Shown: positions 44,099-53,362 of the stretch, piece by piece | How positions within the stretch are numbered: position 1 is the first letter of the stretch | Layout of the letters: every line of letters starts with the position of its first letter | From: Edaphobacter sp. 12200R-103 | GTDB taxonomy: Bacteria; Acidobacteriota; Terriglobia; Terriglobales; Acidobacteriaceae | Reading direction: 5' to 3' | Assembly (NCBI RefSeq): GCF_010093025.1 | Contig: NZ_CP048114.1 | Span: 310,001-374,000, forward strand | Length of the DNA stretch: 64,000 nucleotides | Program-made: the position numbers and the translations under genes | The notes under the pieces: model-generated | The model's input: only the letters and a program-made list of their open reading frames with translations | What the model was told of the DNA's origin: nothing | Database searches by the model: none

Positions 44099-47000
44099 GC
44101 CTTCTTCTTTGTTGATTTTGCAGTCTTCTTTGCCTTGGCAGATTTCTTTCGTGTGGGTGAATCGGAATCTTCTGTCTTGCTAAGTTTAGCTGCGCGCGCG
44201 GTGGGTACGCCGGTTTTCTTCTCGGGAGGAACAAACTTCCCCTTCGGCTTCTTGTCGGGATCGGGAGCCGCTCCGATGCCGGCAGGTTGCGGTCCGGCAT
44301 GGCTGGCACCGTTCCGGTTCGCCAGAAGTCTGGGATCGTAGTGACGGGCGAGGAATTCGGCGGTGTGGGAGCCTTTGACCGTAGCGACCTGCTCGGGCGT
44401 GCCGTGAGCGATGATCTGGCCTCCGCCTTCGCCGCCCTCCGGGCCAAGGTCGAGAATGTAATCGGCGTTGCGGATAATGTCGAGGTTGTGCTCGATGATG
44501 ATGACCGTATTGCCCAGATCGGTAAGACGGTGAAGCACTTCCAGCAGTTTGCGGACGTCGTCGAAGTGAAGGCCGGTTGTGGGCTCATCCAGCAGGTACA
44601 GGGTACGACCTGTCTGGCGTTTCGAAAGCTCACGAGCCAGCTTCATGCGCTGGGCCTCACCTCCGGAAAGGGTAGTGGCGGACTGACCAAGGTGAATGTA
44701 GCCGAGGCCGACGTCGACCAGTGTCTGCAGGCGCTGATTGACCGCCGGAATGTCTTTGAGGACCGGCACAGCATCTTCGATGGCGAGATCGAGGATATCG
44801 GCGATGGAGTAGCCGTTGAACTTTACCGCCAGAGTCTCCTGGTTGTAGCGGCGGCCGTTGCAGACCTCGCACAGAACGTAGACGTCTGGCAGGAAGTTCA
44901 TCTCGATGCGCCGCTGCCCCTCGCCCTGGCAGGCCTCGCAGCGTCCGCCCTGCACGTTGAAGCTGAAGCGTCCGGGTTTGTAACCGCGTTCGCGCGACTC
45001 CGGAAGCATGGCAAAGAGGTCGCGGATGGCGGAGAAGACCCCGGTGTAGGTCGCTGGGTTGGAGCGCGGAGTGCGGCCGATCGGAGACTGATCGATCTCG
45101 ATGACCTTGTCGATCTGCGAGATGCCGCGGACCCGGCCGTGCTGGCCGGGCTCTTCGCGCGAACCGTATAGTTCTCGGGCGAGAGCGCGATAGAGGATGT
45201 CATTGACCAGCGTGCTCTTGCCCGAGCCAGAGACCCCGGTGATGACCGTCATCACTCCAAGCGGGAAGTGCGCGGTAACGTTCCTGAGATTGTGGGCACG
45301 CGCATTCTCGACGGTGATCCAGTTGCCGGTTAGCGGGCGAGGCTCTTTGCGGGCGACGATCTCGATCTTCCCGGCGAGGTATTTCCCCGTGACCGAGGCG
45401 TCGTTCGCCATGATCTGGTCGGGAGTGCCGTCCGCGATGAGGTGACCTCCGTTTTTGCCGGCTCCCGGGCCGAGATCGAGAACGTAGTCTGCCTTGCGGA
45501 TGGTGTCCTCGTCGTGCTCGACGACGAGGACCGTGTTGCCGAGGTCCCGCAGGTCTTCGAGTGCGGAGATAAGGCGCTGGTTGTCGCGCTGATGCAGCCC
45601 GATGGAAGGTTCGTCCAGGACGTAGAGGACGCCGCGGAGGCGCGAGCCGATCTGTGTAGCCAGTCGGATGCGCTGTCCTTCGCCGCCGGAGAGCGTGGCG
45701 GCAGAACGGTCGAGCGAAAGATAGCCGAGGCCGACAGCGTTCAGAAACTCCAGCCGCTCGATCACCTCGCGTTGCAGGCGATCGGCGATCAGGCGTTCGC
45801 GTCCGGCGAAGTTCATGTCGCGAGCGCTTTTGAGCGCACGCTCCAGAGAGAGCCCGGTAAAGTCGGCGATGGACTGACCGTTGACGGTGACGGCGAGCGA
45901 CTCTGGCCGCAGGCGCTTGCCCTGGCAGCGTGGGCAGGTGGTCGCGGACATGTACTGCATCATGTACTCGCGATAACCCTCGGATTTGGTGTCTTCGAGG
46001 TTGGCGCGGAGGTAGGCGAAGATGCCGTGGAAGCCGGTTCGTCCTGCCTCGCCCCTGGGAGGGCCGTAGAGGAAGAGGTTCTGCTGCTCGGGTGTTAGCT
46101 GGTCGAAGGGCTTGCGGATGTCGATCTTGTACTTTTCAGCGGCGAGCTTGATGAGGCGCAGGAGGTACTGCGAGGCGGAGCCGGGGCCCATGGCTCCATC
46201 GAGCAGGGGCTTGGACCAGTCGGTGATGGTCTTGGCGGGATCGAAGTCGTAGATGGACCCCAGGCCGTGGCACTCGGGGCAGGCGCCGTAGGCGGAGTTG
46301 AAGGAGAAGCTGCGCGGCTCGAGCTTGGGGACGTTGATGCCGCAGTCCGGGCAGGCCATGGAGGAGGAGTAGAGGGTCTCTTCCTGCTTGCGGGTGACCG
46401 GGTCCTGGATGCCGATGAGGACGAGGCCGTTCGCCATCTGAAGGGCCTTGGCGACCGAGGCTTCGAGGCGTCGCGTGTCGTACTTAAAGATGGAGGATTC
46501 CTGCGAACCCACCTTAGTCTCGCGCCGACTGGCGTCGTCGCGAACCGAAGATGGGGCACCCGCTTCTGTGGCGGCCAGGGGCTTGAGGATGATGCGGTCG
46601 ACGATGGCCTCGATGGTGTGATTCTTGCGCTTTTCGAGGCGCATACCCTCTGTGATCTCGATCATCTCGCCGTCGACGCGGGCGCGGAAGCCCTGCTGGT
46701 CGAGGGCCTCGAGCTCTTCGCGAAACTCGCCTTTGCGGCCTCGCACGATGGGAGCCATGATGGTGATTCGCTCGCCAGGGGCGAGAGCGACGATGCGCTC
46801 GACGATCTGGTCGGCGCTCTGGCGCGAGATGGGACGGTGGCAGTTGGGGCAGTGCGGCTGGCCGACGGAGGCGTAGAGCAGCCGGAGGTAGTCGTAGATC
46901 TCGGTGATGGTTCCGACGGTCGAGCGCGGCGAGCGCGAGGTTGTCTTCTGCTCGATCGAGATCGCAGGACTCAGGCCGTCGATGGAGTCGACATCGGGCC

Positions 47001-47244
47001 GCTCCATCTGGTCGAGGAACTGGCGGGCGTAGGCGGAGAGCGTCTCAACGTAGCGGCGTTGGCCTTCAGCGTAGATGGTGTCAAAGGCGAGGGACGATTT
47101 GCCCGAGCCGGAGAGTCCGGTCACGACGGTCAGGGTGTTTCGCGGGATCGAGACAGAGACATTGCGCAGGTTGTGCTGACGGGCGCCCCGCACGGTGATG
47201 TGGGTGATGCCCTGCGGAGTGCGGGGGATAATTTCGGTGCCCAT
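44095..47244 (-). CDS. uvrA: Excinuclease ABC subunit A with an in-frame repeat insertion
   Basis: About 1049 residues from ATG 47244 ([23 protein letters not shown]...); 15 more codons upstream have no conserved sequence. Two ABC cassettes: '[41 protein letters not shown]' and '[18 protein letters not shown]', signature motifs [12 protein letters not shown] and [12 protein letters not shown], zinc fingers 'CPNCHRP', 'CPDC...CPEC' and '[14 protein letters not shown]...CEVCNGRRY'. It detects bulky DNA lesions in nucleotide-excision repair, cooperating with UvrB. Between '[10 protein letters not shown]' and '[24 protein letters not shown]' sits a peptide from a dispersed repeat (residues about 228-250). 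C-terminal tail is Lys/Ala-rich. The CPBP gene overlaps its 3' end. Confidence 0.97.
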   Translation of the reverse strand: MGTEIIPRTPQGITHITVRGARQHNLRNVSVSIPRNTLTVVTGLSGSGKSSLAFDTIYAEGQRRYVETLSAYARQFLDQMERPDVDSIDGLSPAISIEQKTTSRSPRSTVGTITEIYDYLRLLYASVGQPHCPNCHRPISRQSADQIVERIVALAPGERITIMAPIVRGRKGEFREELEALDQQGFRARVDGEMIEITEGMRLEKRKNHTIEAIVDRIILKPLAATEAGAPSSVRDDASRRETKVGSQESSIFKYDTRRLEASVAKALQMANGLVLIGIQDPVTRKQEETLYSSSMACPDCGINVPKLEPRSFSFNSAYGACPECHGLGSIYDFDPAKTITDWSKPLLDGAMGPGSASQYLLRLIKLAAEKYKIDIRKPFDQLTPEQQNLFLYGPPRGEAGRTGFHGIFAYLRANLEDTKSEGYREYMMQYMSATTCPRCQGKRLRPESLAVTVNGQSIADFTGLSLERALKSARDMNFAGRERLIADRLQREVIERLEFLNAVGLGYLSLDRSAATLSGGEGQRIRLATQIGSRLRGVLYVLDEPSIGLHQRDNQRLISALEDLRDLGNTVLVVEHDEDTIRKADYVLDLGPGAGKNGGHLIADGTPDQIMANDASVTGKYLAGKIEIVARKEPRPLTGNWITVENARAHNLRNVTAHFPLGVMTVITGVSGSGKSTLVNDILYRALARELYGSREEPGQHGRVRGISQIDKVIEIDQSPIGRTPRSNPATYTGVFSAIRDLFAMLPESRERGYKPGRFSFNVQGGRCEACQGEGQRRIEMNFLPDVYVLCEVCNGRRYNQETLAVKFNGYSIADILDLAIEDAVPVLKDIPAVNQRLQTLVDVGLGYIHLGQSATTLSGGEAQRMKLARELSKRQTGRTLYLLDEPTTGLHFDDVRKLLEVLHRLTDLGNTVIIIEHNLDIIRNADYILDLGPEGGEGGGQIIAHGTPEQVATVKGSHTAEFLARHYDPRLLANRNGASHAGPQPAGIGAAPDPDKKPKGKFVPPEKKTGVPTARAAKLSKTEDSDSPTRKKSAKAKKTAKSTKKKA
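46499..46563. repeat. 65-nt protein-invading repeat, copy in uvrA
   Basis: Same element as 8056-8120 (56 of 65 positions identical by hand count), read in the same frame and orientation, adding a peptide of the form AGAPSS..DD.SR.ETK.GSQ to the surface turn of UvrA. Confidence 0.88.
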
Positions 47245-47498
47245 AGACGAATTTGGCGGCTTTACGGCCAAGTATCTAGGATACGGCATTTACCGGGCCG
47301 GCGTCGTATTCGATACGGCGTCAGCCGGGCCAGCCCAAGCCTCCGACCTCCCAAATCGGTAAATGTACCCAGAGATTCAATATCCTCCTATGCAGAAGGC
47401 ATTGTGTTTTGCGGGGTGTTTGCATCACAGTAGTAGATGCAAGCTGATTCAGTGCAACGATTGTGGCTGAAGACTGCGTAATAAAGGGAGTCGTTGCA

Positions 47499-47675
47499 GT
47501 GAACTCGTCGATTGTTCTTATCTCCGCCGTCCTGGCATCCCTGGCAATAGGCGTCTTGTTCGCTTATGGAATCTGTACAACCATGTTTCGTCTCTTCCGG
47601 ATTCATGCTCGACAAGTGGCTGCGGAGAAACAGGCTCGTGCTGGCGTGGCTTCGCCGCGTGTTGCCGGCCATTAA
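47499..47675 (+). CDS. Small membrane protein (58 aa)
   Basis: From GTG 47499, preceded by AAAGGGAG at a spacing of 8 nt. VNSSIVLISAVLASLAIGVLFAYGICTTMFRLFRI is one or two hydrophobic helices; the tail is basic (RLFRIHARQVAAEKQARAGVASPRV). A single-pass small membrane protein of unknown function, divergent from uvrA. A 10-bp inverted repeat (47674-47683/47701-47710, aatacttcac...gtgaagtatt) overlaps its stop and could form a weak terminator. Confidence 0.6.
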   Translation: MNSSIVLISAVLASLAIGVLFAYGICTTMFRLFRIHARQVAAEKQARAGVASPRVAGH

Positions 47676-47817
47676 TACTTCACTGTCCTGGCTGTATTGC
47701 GTGAAGTATTTATAAGTATTGGGTTGAGCTTTAGATTTAACTCTTCAAAATATTGAAAATAATACCCTTACTATTAATCCCTTGATCGGGCGATGCTGGT
47801 GGGCCTTCGGGATGCTA

Positions 47818-48537
47818 CTAGGGCTGGGCGTGCTGCTGCTGGCGCAGCTTCATCAGCTGATCGAAGATCTGCTGCGGGGTACGAACTCCGTTGGGTGACT
47901 GCTGGTTGGAGTCAGTAGAGCTTCCGCTGCCGGTATTGTTGCTGCCGCTAGCCGTACCTGGTTGCCCGGCGGGTTGCGACCCTGGAGCAGGTGCCGGGGC
48001 CGGAGTTGTCTGCGCGTTGGAGTCGTCCGGTGGCTCAGGTGGATTATTGACCGGAGGATTGTTGTCGGTATCGGCCTCGGCGTCGTTGAAGCGCATGGCG
48101 TTGGGGTTGGGCGGAGTGGGACCGCCTGTGCGCGGCGTAAGGATGAGCTGCGCGGATTTGTTGTCGACGCTGGAGACGAAGAGCATGTTGCTGGAGGTGC
48201 CGTCGAGGAGCTCGTTGAGCACCTGGGCGAGGCTTCCTGGGCCGTAACTGCCAAAGACCCTCTCGTCGGTTACTCCTCCCGTGATGGTGATGCCGGTGTG
48301 CTGGGAGATTTCGTGGAGGATCTGGTTGAGGCTGGAGTTGTTGGCCTGGACGGTGAGCTGATGACCGGCGTAGGTGATCTGGGGGCGATTCGGGAGTGCT
48401 GGTTGAGGCTGGGTTGCGGGTGCCGTCGAGGGTGTTGCCGGAATCTGGGACGGCGTGGGCGTCATAGGAGACTGAGCACAGGCCGGAATTGCGAGGCAGA
48501 GCAGGGCTGCAAGTCGGGTTGGCGTGGGGGCGGACAT
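47818..48537 (-). CDS. Secreted STN-domain protein
   Basis: 239 residues. A signal peptide (MSAPTPTRLAALLCLAIPACA) may be a lipoprotein signal, since LAIPAC is not far from a lipobox. 'ITYAGHQLTVQANNSSLNQILHEISQHTGITITGGVTDERVFGSYGPGSLAQVLNELLDGTSSNMLFV' is a Secretin/TonB short N-terminal (STN) domain of the type in FecA/secretins, here alone. Long Pro/Asn/Gly/Ser-rich linkers flank it. No TonB receptor, FecR or secretin is adjacent, so its partner is unknown. A frequent acidobacterial architecture. Confidence 0.8.
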   Translation of the reverse strand: MSAPTPTRLAALLCLAIPACAQSPMTPTPSQIPATPSTAPATQPQPALPNRPQITYAGHQLTVQANNSSLNQILHEISQHTGITITGGVTDERVFGSYGPGSLAQVLNELLDGTSSNMLFVSSVDNKSAQLILTPRTGGPTPPNPNAMRFNDAEADTDNNPPVNNPPEPPDDSNAQTTPAPAPAPGSQPAGQPGTASGSNNTGSGSSTDSNQQSPNGVRTPQQIFDQLMKLRQQQHAQP

Positions 48538-48670
48538 GCTCTGGGCTCTATGGTACGACGGTTCGGGTCTTCGAAGGTCATCGAGTCGGGGCGGGGACGG
48601 TGGTGATGGCGCACCGATGGCTTCTTGTGTGGCATGCGATGTGGGGAAAGTATGACTGAATAGCTATCCT

Positions 48671-48713
48671 GCAAAGAAATACAGGGATTCTTCGCTTCGC
48701 TCAGAATGACGGC
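48671..48713. repeat. REP-like dispersed element
   Basis: 'gcaaagaaatacagggattcttcgcttcgctcagaatgacggcggg' in the gap between the STN gene and the MFS gene. It shares its flank 'tatcctgcaaagaaatacaggg' with the copy at 50466. Confidence 0.7.
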
Positions 48714-48727
48714 GGGAGGGATGGGGC

Positions 48728-48762
48728 AATAGAGAGGCCCGGCATTGCCGGGCCTCTCTATT
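48728..48762. terminator. Rho-independent terminator of the MFS gene
   Basis: A 16-bp stem aatagagaggcccggc / gccgggcctctctatt with a 3-nt loop, 51 nt beyond the MFS stop on the minus strand. Confidence 0.75.
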
Positions 48763-48812
48763 GACACGAGTATGTTGCGATTTAAATGGTTTGGCCCGAG
48801 CGCGCGTTGCGA

Positions 48813-50144
48813 TCAGGCGGTCCGGGGCTGGCCAAGGCGCGGTACGAGCACCTGGAAGATTGCCAGCGCCGAGACATAGGCGAATCCGGCGAGCGCGAAG
48901 ATCGGCAGCGGGTGCAGTGCGAAGTAATGGGAGACGACCCAGGTGAAGATGGCTCCTCCGATTGCGCCAGCGGTTCCGCCAATGCCAACGACGGTGCTGA
49001 CACTGGTGGACGGGAACATGTCGGTAGGGGTGGAGAAGAGATTGGCCGACCAACCCTGATGCGCCGCCGTTGCGAGGCAGAAGAGCGCGATTGCCGGCCA
49101 GGCGTTGTTGGGCGAGATGGTCTTCATGTGAGGTACGAGCATGATGGGCAGAACACACAAAGCGCAGACGAGAAGGGCAAATTTGCGCCCGGAGTTGACG
49201 CTGTGTCCGTGCTTCATGCGGAAGCCTGAGAGCCAGCCCCCCGCCACCGAGCCGATGCTGGCAACCGTGTAGATGACGATGAGCGGATATTTAACGTGGT
49301 TAAGGTCCAGCCCATAGTTGTCGTTGAGGAACTTGGGCAGATAGAAGAGATAGAACCACCAGATGGGGTCAGTGAATCCTTTGCCGATACAGAAGGCCCA
49401 GAAGCCGCGGTGGCGGAGAAGGACGGAGTAGATGGGTTTGCCCTGGGTGACGGGTGCAAGATTGGCTTGAGTCTGGGTGGCTCCGCGACGCAGACGGTTG
49501 TAGGGAAAGAGCAGCCAGATGACGCACCAGATGAGCCCCATGGAGCCGGTGGTGATGAAGGCCGCGTTCCATCCCCAGCGCATGGTCACGGCGGCGATCA
49601 GGACAGGGGCGACGAAGGCCGAGGCGTTGGAGCCGGAGTTGAAGAGTCCGGTAGCAAGCGCACGCTCTTCGGAGGGAAACCATTCGGTCGTGGCCTTGAT
49701 GGCGGCAGGGAAGTTTCCGGATTCGCCGAGTCCGAGGAAGATGCGGGCGATGCAGAAACCGGCGACGCTGCCGACGAGGGAGTGGCTGATGGAAGCGCAT
49801 CCCCAGACCAGGATGGCGATGGCATATCCGGTCTTGGTGCCGAGTTTGTCGATGATGCGGCCGGCGAAGAGGAAGCCGACGCCGTAGGCGATCTGGAAGC
49901 AGATGAGAATGCGGCCGTAGTTGATGTTGTAGACGGTCTGATGGGCAGCATCTACGCCGGGGACCCAGCCCATGAAATCGAGGTGCAGAAGCGGCTCGAT
50001 CAGCGAGAAGACCGAGCGATCCATGTAGTTAATGGTCGTCGCGAGAAAGAGAAGGAAGCAGACAAACCAGCGAACATTGGACTTGTCGGGGGCCGAGAGG
50101 GTGAAGTCCTGTGTAGCGGGACTGGTTGTGGGGTTCGTCGACAT
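48813..50144 (-). CDS. MFS transporter, anion:cation symporter-like (hexuronate/glucarate type)
   Basis: 443 residues from ATG 50144 with GGAG upstream; 12 hydrophobic helices. 'RWFVCFLLFLATTINYMDRSVFSLIEPLL' (TM1, with NYMDR), 'LGLGESGNFPAAIKATTEWFPSEERALATGLFNSGSNASAFVAP' (motif typical of the ExuT/GudP ACS family) and 'YLPKFLNDNYGLDLNHVKYPLIVIYTVASIGSVAGGWLSG' support uptake of a sugar acid by proton symport. The fucosidase gene at 50.6 kb has its own promoter and is separated by repeats. Confidence 0.88.
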   Translation of the reverse strand: MSTNPTTSPATQDFTLSAPDKSNVRWFVCFLLFLATTINYMDRSVFSLIEPLLHLDFMGWVPGVDAAHQTVYNINYGRILICFQIAYGVGFLFAGRIIDKLGTKTGYAIAILVWGCASISHSLVGSVAGFCIARIFLGLGESGNFPAAIKATTEWFPSEERALATGLFNSGSNASAFVAPVLIAAVTMRWGWNAAFITTGSMGLIWCVIWLLFPYNRLRRGATQTQANLAPVTQGKPIYSVLLRHRGFWAFCIGKGFTDPIWWFYLFYLPKFLNDNYGLDLNHVKYPLIVIYTVASIGSVAGGWLSGFRMKHGHSVNSGRKFALLVCALCVLPIMLVPHMKTISPNNAWPAIALFCLATAAHQGWSANLFSTPTDMFPSTSVSTVVGIGGTAGAIGGAIFTWVVSHYFALHPLPIFALAGFAYVSALAIFQVLVPRLGQPRTA

Positions 50145-50396
50145 GTAAATCAAAGCTCCGGCGATAGTTCTGGTCAGACCATTACAGGCAGAGGGCCGCG
50201 AAGGCCGTTAGAGATCAATGAGATTGGTTTCTGGATGAGAATAGCCGGTTGGAGCCTGTTTGTGTCAAGGAGCAAACGGTGAAAGTAGCGATGAAAGTGG
50301 TCTATCCAATTATTGCTTCGGTACCTGCGCACGGTAGCTTTTCGAATCTGTAAATCGGTTACCAGGATTGGGAGAGCAATGTGCTGTGGGAGCTTG

Positions 50397-50431
50397 CGAT
50401 GGTGACGCGCCGAAGATGGGACACACGGATG
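50397..50431. repeat. Possible truncated copy of the 65-nt repeat
   Basis: 'gtgacgcgccgaagatgggacacac' resembles only the end of the 65-nt element (gccgaagatggggcaccc). The match is short, so this is tentative. Confidence 0.35.
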
Positions 50432-50462
50432 TGCGCGGTATGGAGTAAGAGCTTGCTTCAGG

Positions 50463-50515
50463 GATACTGCAAAGAAATATAGGGATTCTTAGCCTGCGGC
50501 TCAGAATGACGGTGC
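50463..50515. repeat. REP-like dispersed element
   Basis: 'gatactgcaaagaaatatagggattcttagcctgcggctcagaatgacggtg', with an inner gcctgcggc stem, in the 460-nt MFS/fucosidase gap. Apart from this element and the partial 65-nt repeat, I see nothing in this gap. Confidence 0.7.
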
Positions 50516-50566
50516 GCGTTTGGATGACGTGGATACTGGCCTGTGGGCTTTTGCGGGGAGTATGGA

Positions 50567-50597
50567 TCCGGCCCGGGATCTGTGGTTCCGGGCCGGA
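50567..50597. terminator. Terminator-like hairpin after the fucosidase gene
   Basis: TCCGGCCCGG pairs perfectly with CCGGGCCGGA around an 11-nt loop, 10 nt past the fucosidase stop on the minus strand. Confidence 0.65.
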
Positions 50598-50606
50598 GGC
50601 GGGCAG

Positions 50607-52058
50607 TTACCTTGTTGTGTTGAGGACCAGGACGGTGGCGACGGGGTCGAGGGCCTGGGCCGGGAGGTCGACGTCGAGGGCAGCGCCCTTCTGGGTGAAC
50701 TTGAGCGGCTTGTGGGCGGAGTCGGCGAGCAGGTAGGCTCCAGTGACCTTGCGGGGCATCCTGTCTACGTGGAAGTGACCCTTCCAGTCGAAGATCTCGA
50801 TGTACACCTTGTTGCCCTTGGTGGTGGAGCGCCACTCCCAGGTGGGGTTGAACTTCGGCTTGCCGTCACGTCCTTTTTCGGTGGCACTGAAGGTTCCGGT
50901 GGGTGTGTCGAAGATGGTGGCGCTGGTTCCGTAGATGGCTTCGCCGTTGACCTTCATCCATTTGCCCATGTCGTGCAGCCGGTCGACTTCGGGCTGGGGG
51001 ACGATGCCCTTGGAGTCTGGGCCGATGTTAAGCAGGTAGTTGCCACCCTTGGAGGCGATATCAATGAGATTGCGGATGAGGGTCTCAGAGGACTTGAAGT
51101 TGGTATCGAAAGATTTGTATCCCCAGGTGTCGTTGATGGTCATGCAGGATTCCCAGTCGCGGCCGGGGAATCCCTGGGCAGGGATGTACTGTTCGGGGGT
51201 TTCGGTATCGCCTTTGTAGGTTCCTCCGAGACGGTTGTTCCAGATGAGATTGGGATATTTGTTGAGGAGCTTGACGATCTCGGCCGCGCGCTCTGGGGTC
51301 ATCATCTTGGTTGGGGTATCGAACCAGACGACGACGGGGTAGCCCTTGTAATTCTCAAGCAACTCTTTGATCTGGGGGATGGACTTCTTGTGCAGGTAGT
51401 CGTCGAAGGATCCGTCCTGCGCTTTATCCCAGTGTCCGGTTACCTTGTCGTGATTGCCGCGAACGATGGCAGCGCCTCCGGGTGCGGTCCAGTCCTGCGC
51501 CTGCGAATAGTAGAAGCCCAGCTTGATGCCCTGCTTGCGGCATTCTTCAGCAAGTTCCTTGAGGGGATCGCGATGATACGGCGTGGCGGCGACGATGTTG
51601 AAGGGATCGGCCTTGGAATCGAACATGGCGAAGCCGTCGTGGTGCTTGGAGGTGATGACGATGTACTTCATGCCGGAGGATTTTGCCAGCGCCACAATGT
51701 CATGTGCGGAGAAGCCGGTGGGGTTGAACTGCTTGGCGAGCGCCTTATAGTCGGCGACGGGGATGGAGAGATCGTTCATGATCCATTCGCCGATGTGGGT
51801 GGTGCGCTGTCCCTTCCACTCACCCGCGGGGATGGAATAGAGGCCCCAGTGAATGAACATGCCGAAGCGGGCATCGCGCCACCACGCCATGCGGGCATCA
51901 CGCTGGGCGGCGGTCTCGGTGTCTTGAATGGCGGGGACGGGATGTTTGGTGGGGGTGGGATCGGCCTTGCTGCCCTGAAGCTGGGCAAAGCTGAGCGAAG
52001 CTGAGGAGGCGAAGAGGAGTCCGGTTGCGATGCTGCGATGCAGAAGGTTCACGGGCAT
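50607..52058 (-). CDS. Alpha-L-fucosidase, GH29
   Basis: 483 residues with a signal peptide (MPVNLLHRSIATGLLFASSASLSFA). 'RDARFGMFIHWGLYSIPAGEW', 'AGMKYIVITSKHHDGFAMFDSKADPFNI', 'GIKLGFYYSQAQDW' and 'YPVVVWFDTPTKM' (D is the catalytic nucleophile) are the GH29 motifs, and 'SKGGNYLLNIGPDSKGIV' the conserved later segment. It removes terminal fucose from glycans in the periplasm by a retaining mechanism. It has a small C-terminal beta domain without a carbohydrate-binding module. Monocistronic. Confidence 0.93.
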   Translation of the reverse strand: MPVNLLHRSIATGLLFASSASLSFAQLQGSKADPTPTKHPVPAIQDTETAAQRDARMAWWRDARFGMFIHWGLYSIPAGEWKGQRTTHIGEWIMNDLSIPVADYKALAKQFNPTGFSAHDIVALAKSSGMKYIVITSKHHDGFAMFDSKADPFNIVAATPYHRDPLKELAEECRKQGIKLGFYYSQAQDWTAPGGAAIVRGNHDKVTGHWDKAQDGSFDDYLHKKSIPQIKELLENYKGYPVVVWFDTPTKMMTPERAAEIVKLLNKYPNLIWNNRLGGTYKGDTETPEQYIPAQGFPGRDWESCMTINDTWGYKSFDTNFKSSETLIRNLIDIASKGGNYLLNIGPDSKGIVPQPEVDRLHDMGKWMKVNGEAIYGTSATIFDTPTGTFSATEKGRDGKPKFNPTWEWRSTTKGNKVYIEIFDWKGHFHVDRMPRKVTGAYLLADSAHKPLKFTQKGAALDVDLPAQALDPVATVLVLNTTR

Positions 52059-52162
52059 TCCTTTGGGTGAAGTTACGGCACGCGAATTATAGGTGAAAAT
52101 TTACATTCATGTATGCAAGTTTGTTACGTCTCGATTTTTTAGGGACGGCGGAAGGCGGGGTT

Positions 52163-53362
52163 ATGATCGCACTGGTGAGCGGGGAAGTGTCGAAAGCGGC
52201 GGAGGTCGAGGCGATGGTGGAACGCCTCAGGAGCGGTGATGTGCGCGCGCTGGCGCGGGCGATCTCGCTGGTAGAGGATAGCGGCGCAGGAGCAGAGGAG
52301 TTGTTGGCGCGGTGTCAGGGAGTCTCATCGCAGAAGAGGGCGTTGAGGATTGGGGTGACGGGACCGCCGGGAGCGGGGAAGAGCACGCTGGTGGACCGAA
52401 TGGCGGGATGGCTGAAGGAGAAAGGAGAGCGGGTTGGGGTGGTGGCGATCGATCCGACGAGTCCTTATACAGGCGGAGCTCTGCTGGGAGACCGGATCCG
52501 AATGCGGGAGCCAGTGGGAGATGGCGATATTTATGTACGCAGCATGGCTTCGCGCGGCGAGATGGGAGGGTTGGCGCGGTCCGTCAGGGATGTCTGCGAG
52601 GTGATCGAGGCTTCAGGTCGGGACAGGATTCTGATTGAGACGGTCGGCGTGGGGCAGGATGAGGTAGAGATCGCCCGGCTGGCCGATGTAGTGGTTCTGA
52701 CGTTGGTTCCGGGGATGGGAGACGACATTCAGAGCCTGAAGGCGGGTGTGATGGAGATCGCCGATGTGTTTGTCGTCAACAAGAGTGACTACGAAGGCGC
52801 GGATCGGGTGGCGGCGGAAGTAGTCGCAATGCTGGGGCTCTCGGGCGCAGCAATTCCGGTGGTCCAGACGGTGGCGACGACCGGCAAAGGAATCGATGAG
52901 CTGATGGCGGAAGTGATGGAGGTTGCCGAGAGTCCACGGGAAGGCAGGAGACTGCTTGAGGAGCGGGGGCTGAGCCTGGATCACCTGGGAGTTGCCGTGA
53001 GGAGCCTCGCTGAGGCCCGTAGGTTCTACGAAATGCTGGGAATGAAGGTCGGCAATGAGGAGACCGTGGAACATGAGCAGGTGCGGGTGGCCATGCTGCC
53101 TCTGGGCGAGAGCAGGGTGGAGCTGCTGGAGCCGACGGTGCCGGACTCGACAATTGGGCGTTTTTTGGCGAAGCGCGGAGAGGGGCTGCACCATATTGCC
53201 GTGAAGGTTGCAGATGTGGACGACATGTTCCGGAAATTGAAGGAGAGCGGAGTGAAGATCGTGAGTGACCAGGTTCGCGCGGGGGCAGGAGGCCACAGAT
53301 ACTTCTTTGTGCATCCGGAATCGACGGGCGGGGTGCTGGTGGAGATTGTAGGGAAGCGATGA
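52163..53362 (+). CDS. MeaB GTPase fused to methylmalonyl-CoA epimerase
   Basis: 399 residues from ATG 52163 with GGAAGGCGGGG upstream; the longer ATG at 52109 lacks a site. Residues 1-265 are a MeaB-type G3E GTPase: 'RIGVTGPPGAGKSTLVDRMA' (G1), 'VVAIDPTSPYTGGALLGDRIRM', 'RDRILIETVGVGQDEVEIARLADVVVLTLVPGMGDDIQ' (G3) and 'VVNKSDYEGA' (G4). Residues about 270-399 are a VOC epimerase: 'LDHLGVAVRSLAEARRFYEMLGMKV', 'EGLHHIAVKVADVDDMFRKL' and 'YFFVHPESTGGVLVEIV'. MeaB protects methylmalonyl-CoA mutase and its cobalamin; the epimerase interconverts R- and S-methylmalonyl-CoA. MeaB's usual dimerising C-terminus seems absent. The stop overlaps tsaB. No mutase gene is visible. Confidence 0.9.
   Translation: MIALVSGEVSKAAEVEAMVERLRSGDVRALARAISLVEDSGAGAEELLARCQGVSSQKRALRIGVTGPPGAGKSTLVDRMAGWLKEKGERVGVVAIDPTSPYTGGALLGDRIRMREPVGDGDIYVRSMASRGEMGGLARSVRDVCEVIEASGRDRILIETVGVGQDEVEIARLADVVVLTLVPGMGDDIQSLKAGVMEIADVFVVNKSDYEGADRVAAEVVAMLGLSGAAIPVVQTVATTGKGIDELMAEVMEVAESPREGRRLLEERGLSLDHLGVAVRSLAEARRFYEMLGMKVGNEETVEHEQVRVAMLPLGESRVELLEPTVPDSTIGRFLAKRGEGLHHIAVKVADVDDMFRKLKESGVKIVSDQVRAGAGGHRYFFVHPESTGGVLVEIVGKR

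Noticed and set aside
46267-47433. Plus-strand frame of 388 codons
   Set aside because: Shadow of uvrA.
50520-52004. Plus-strand frame of 494 codons
   Set aside because: Shadow of the GH29 fucosidase gene on the other strand.
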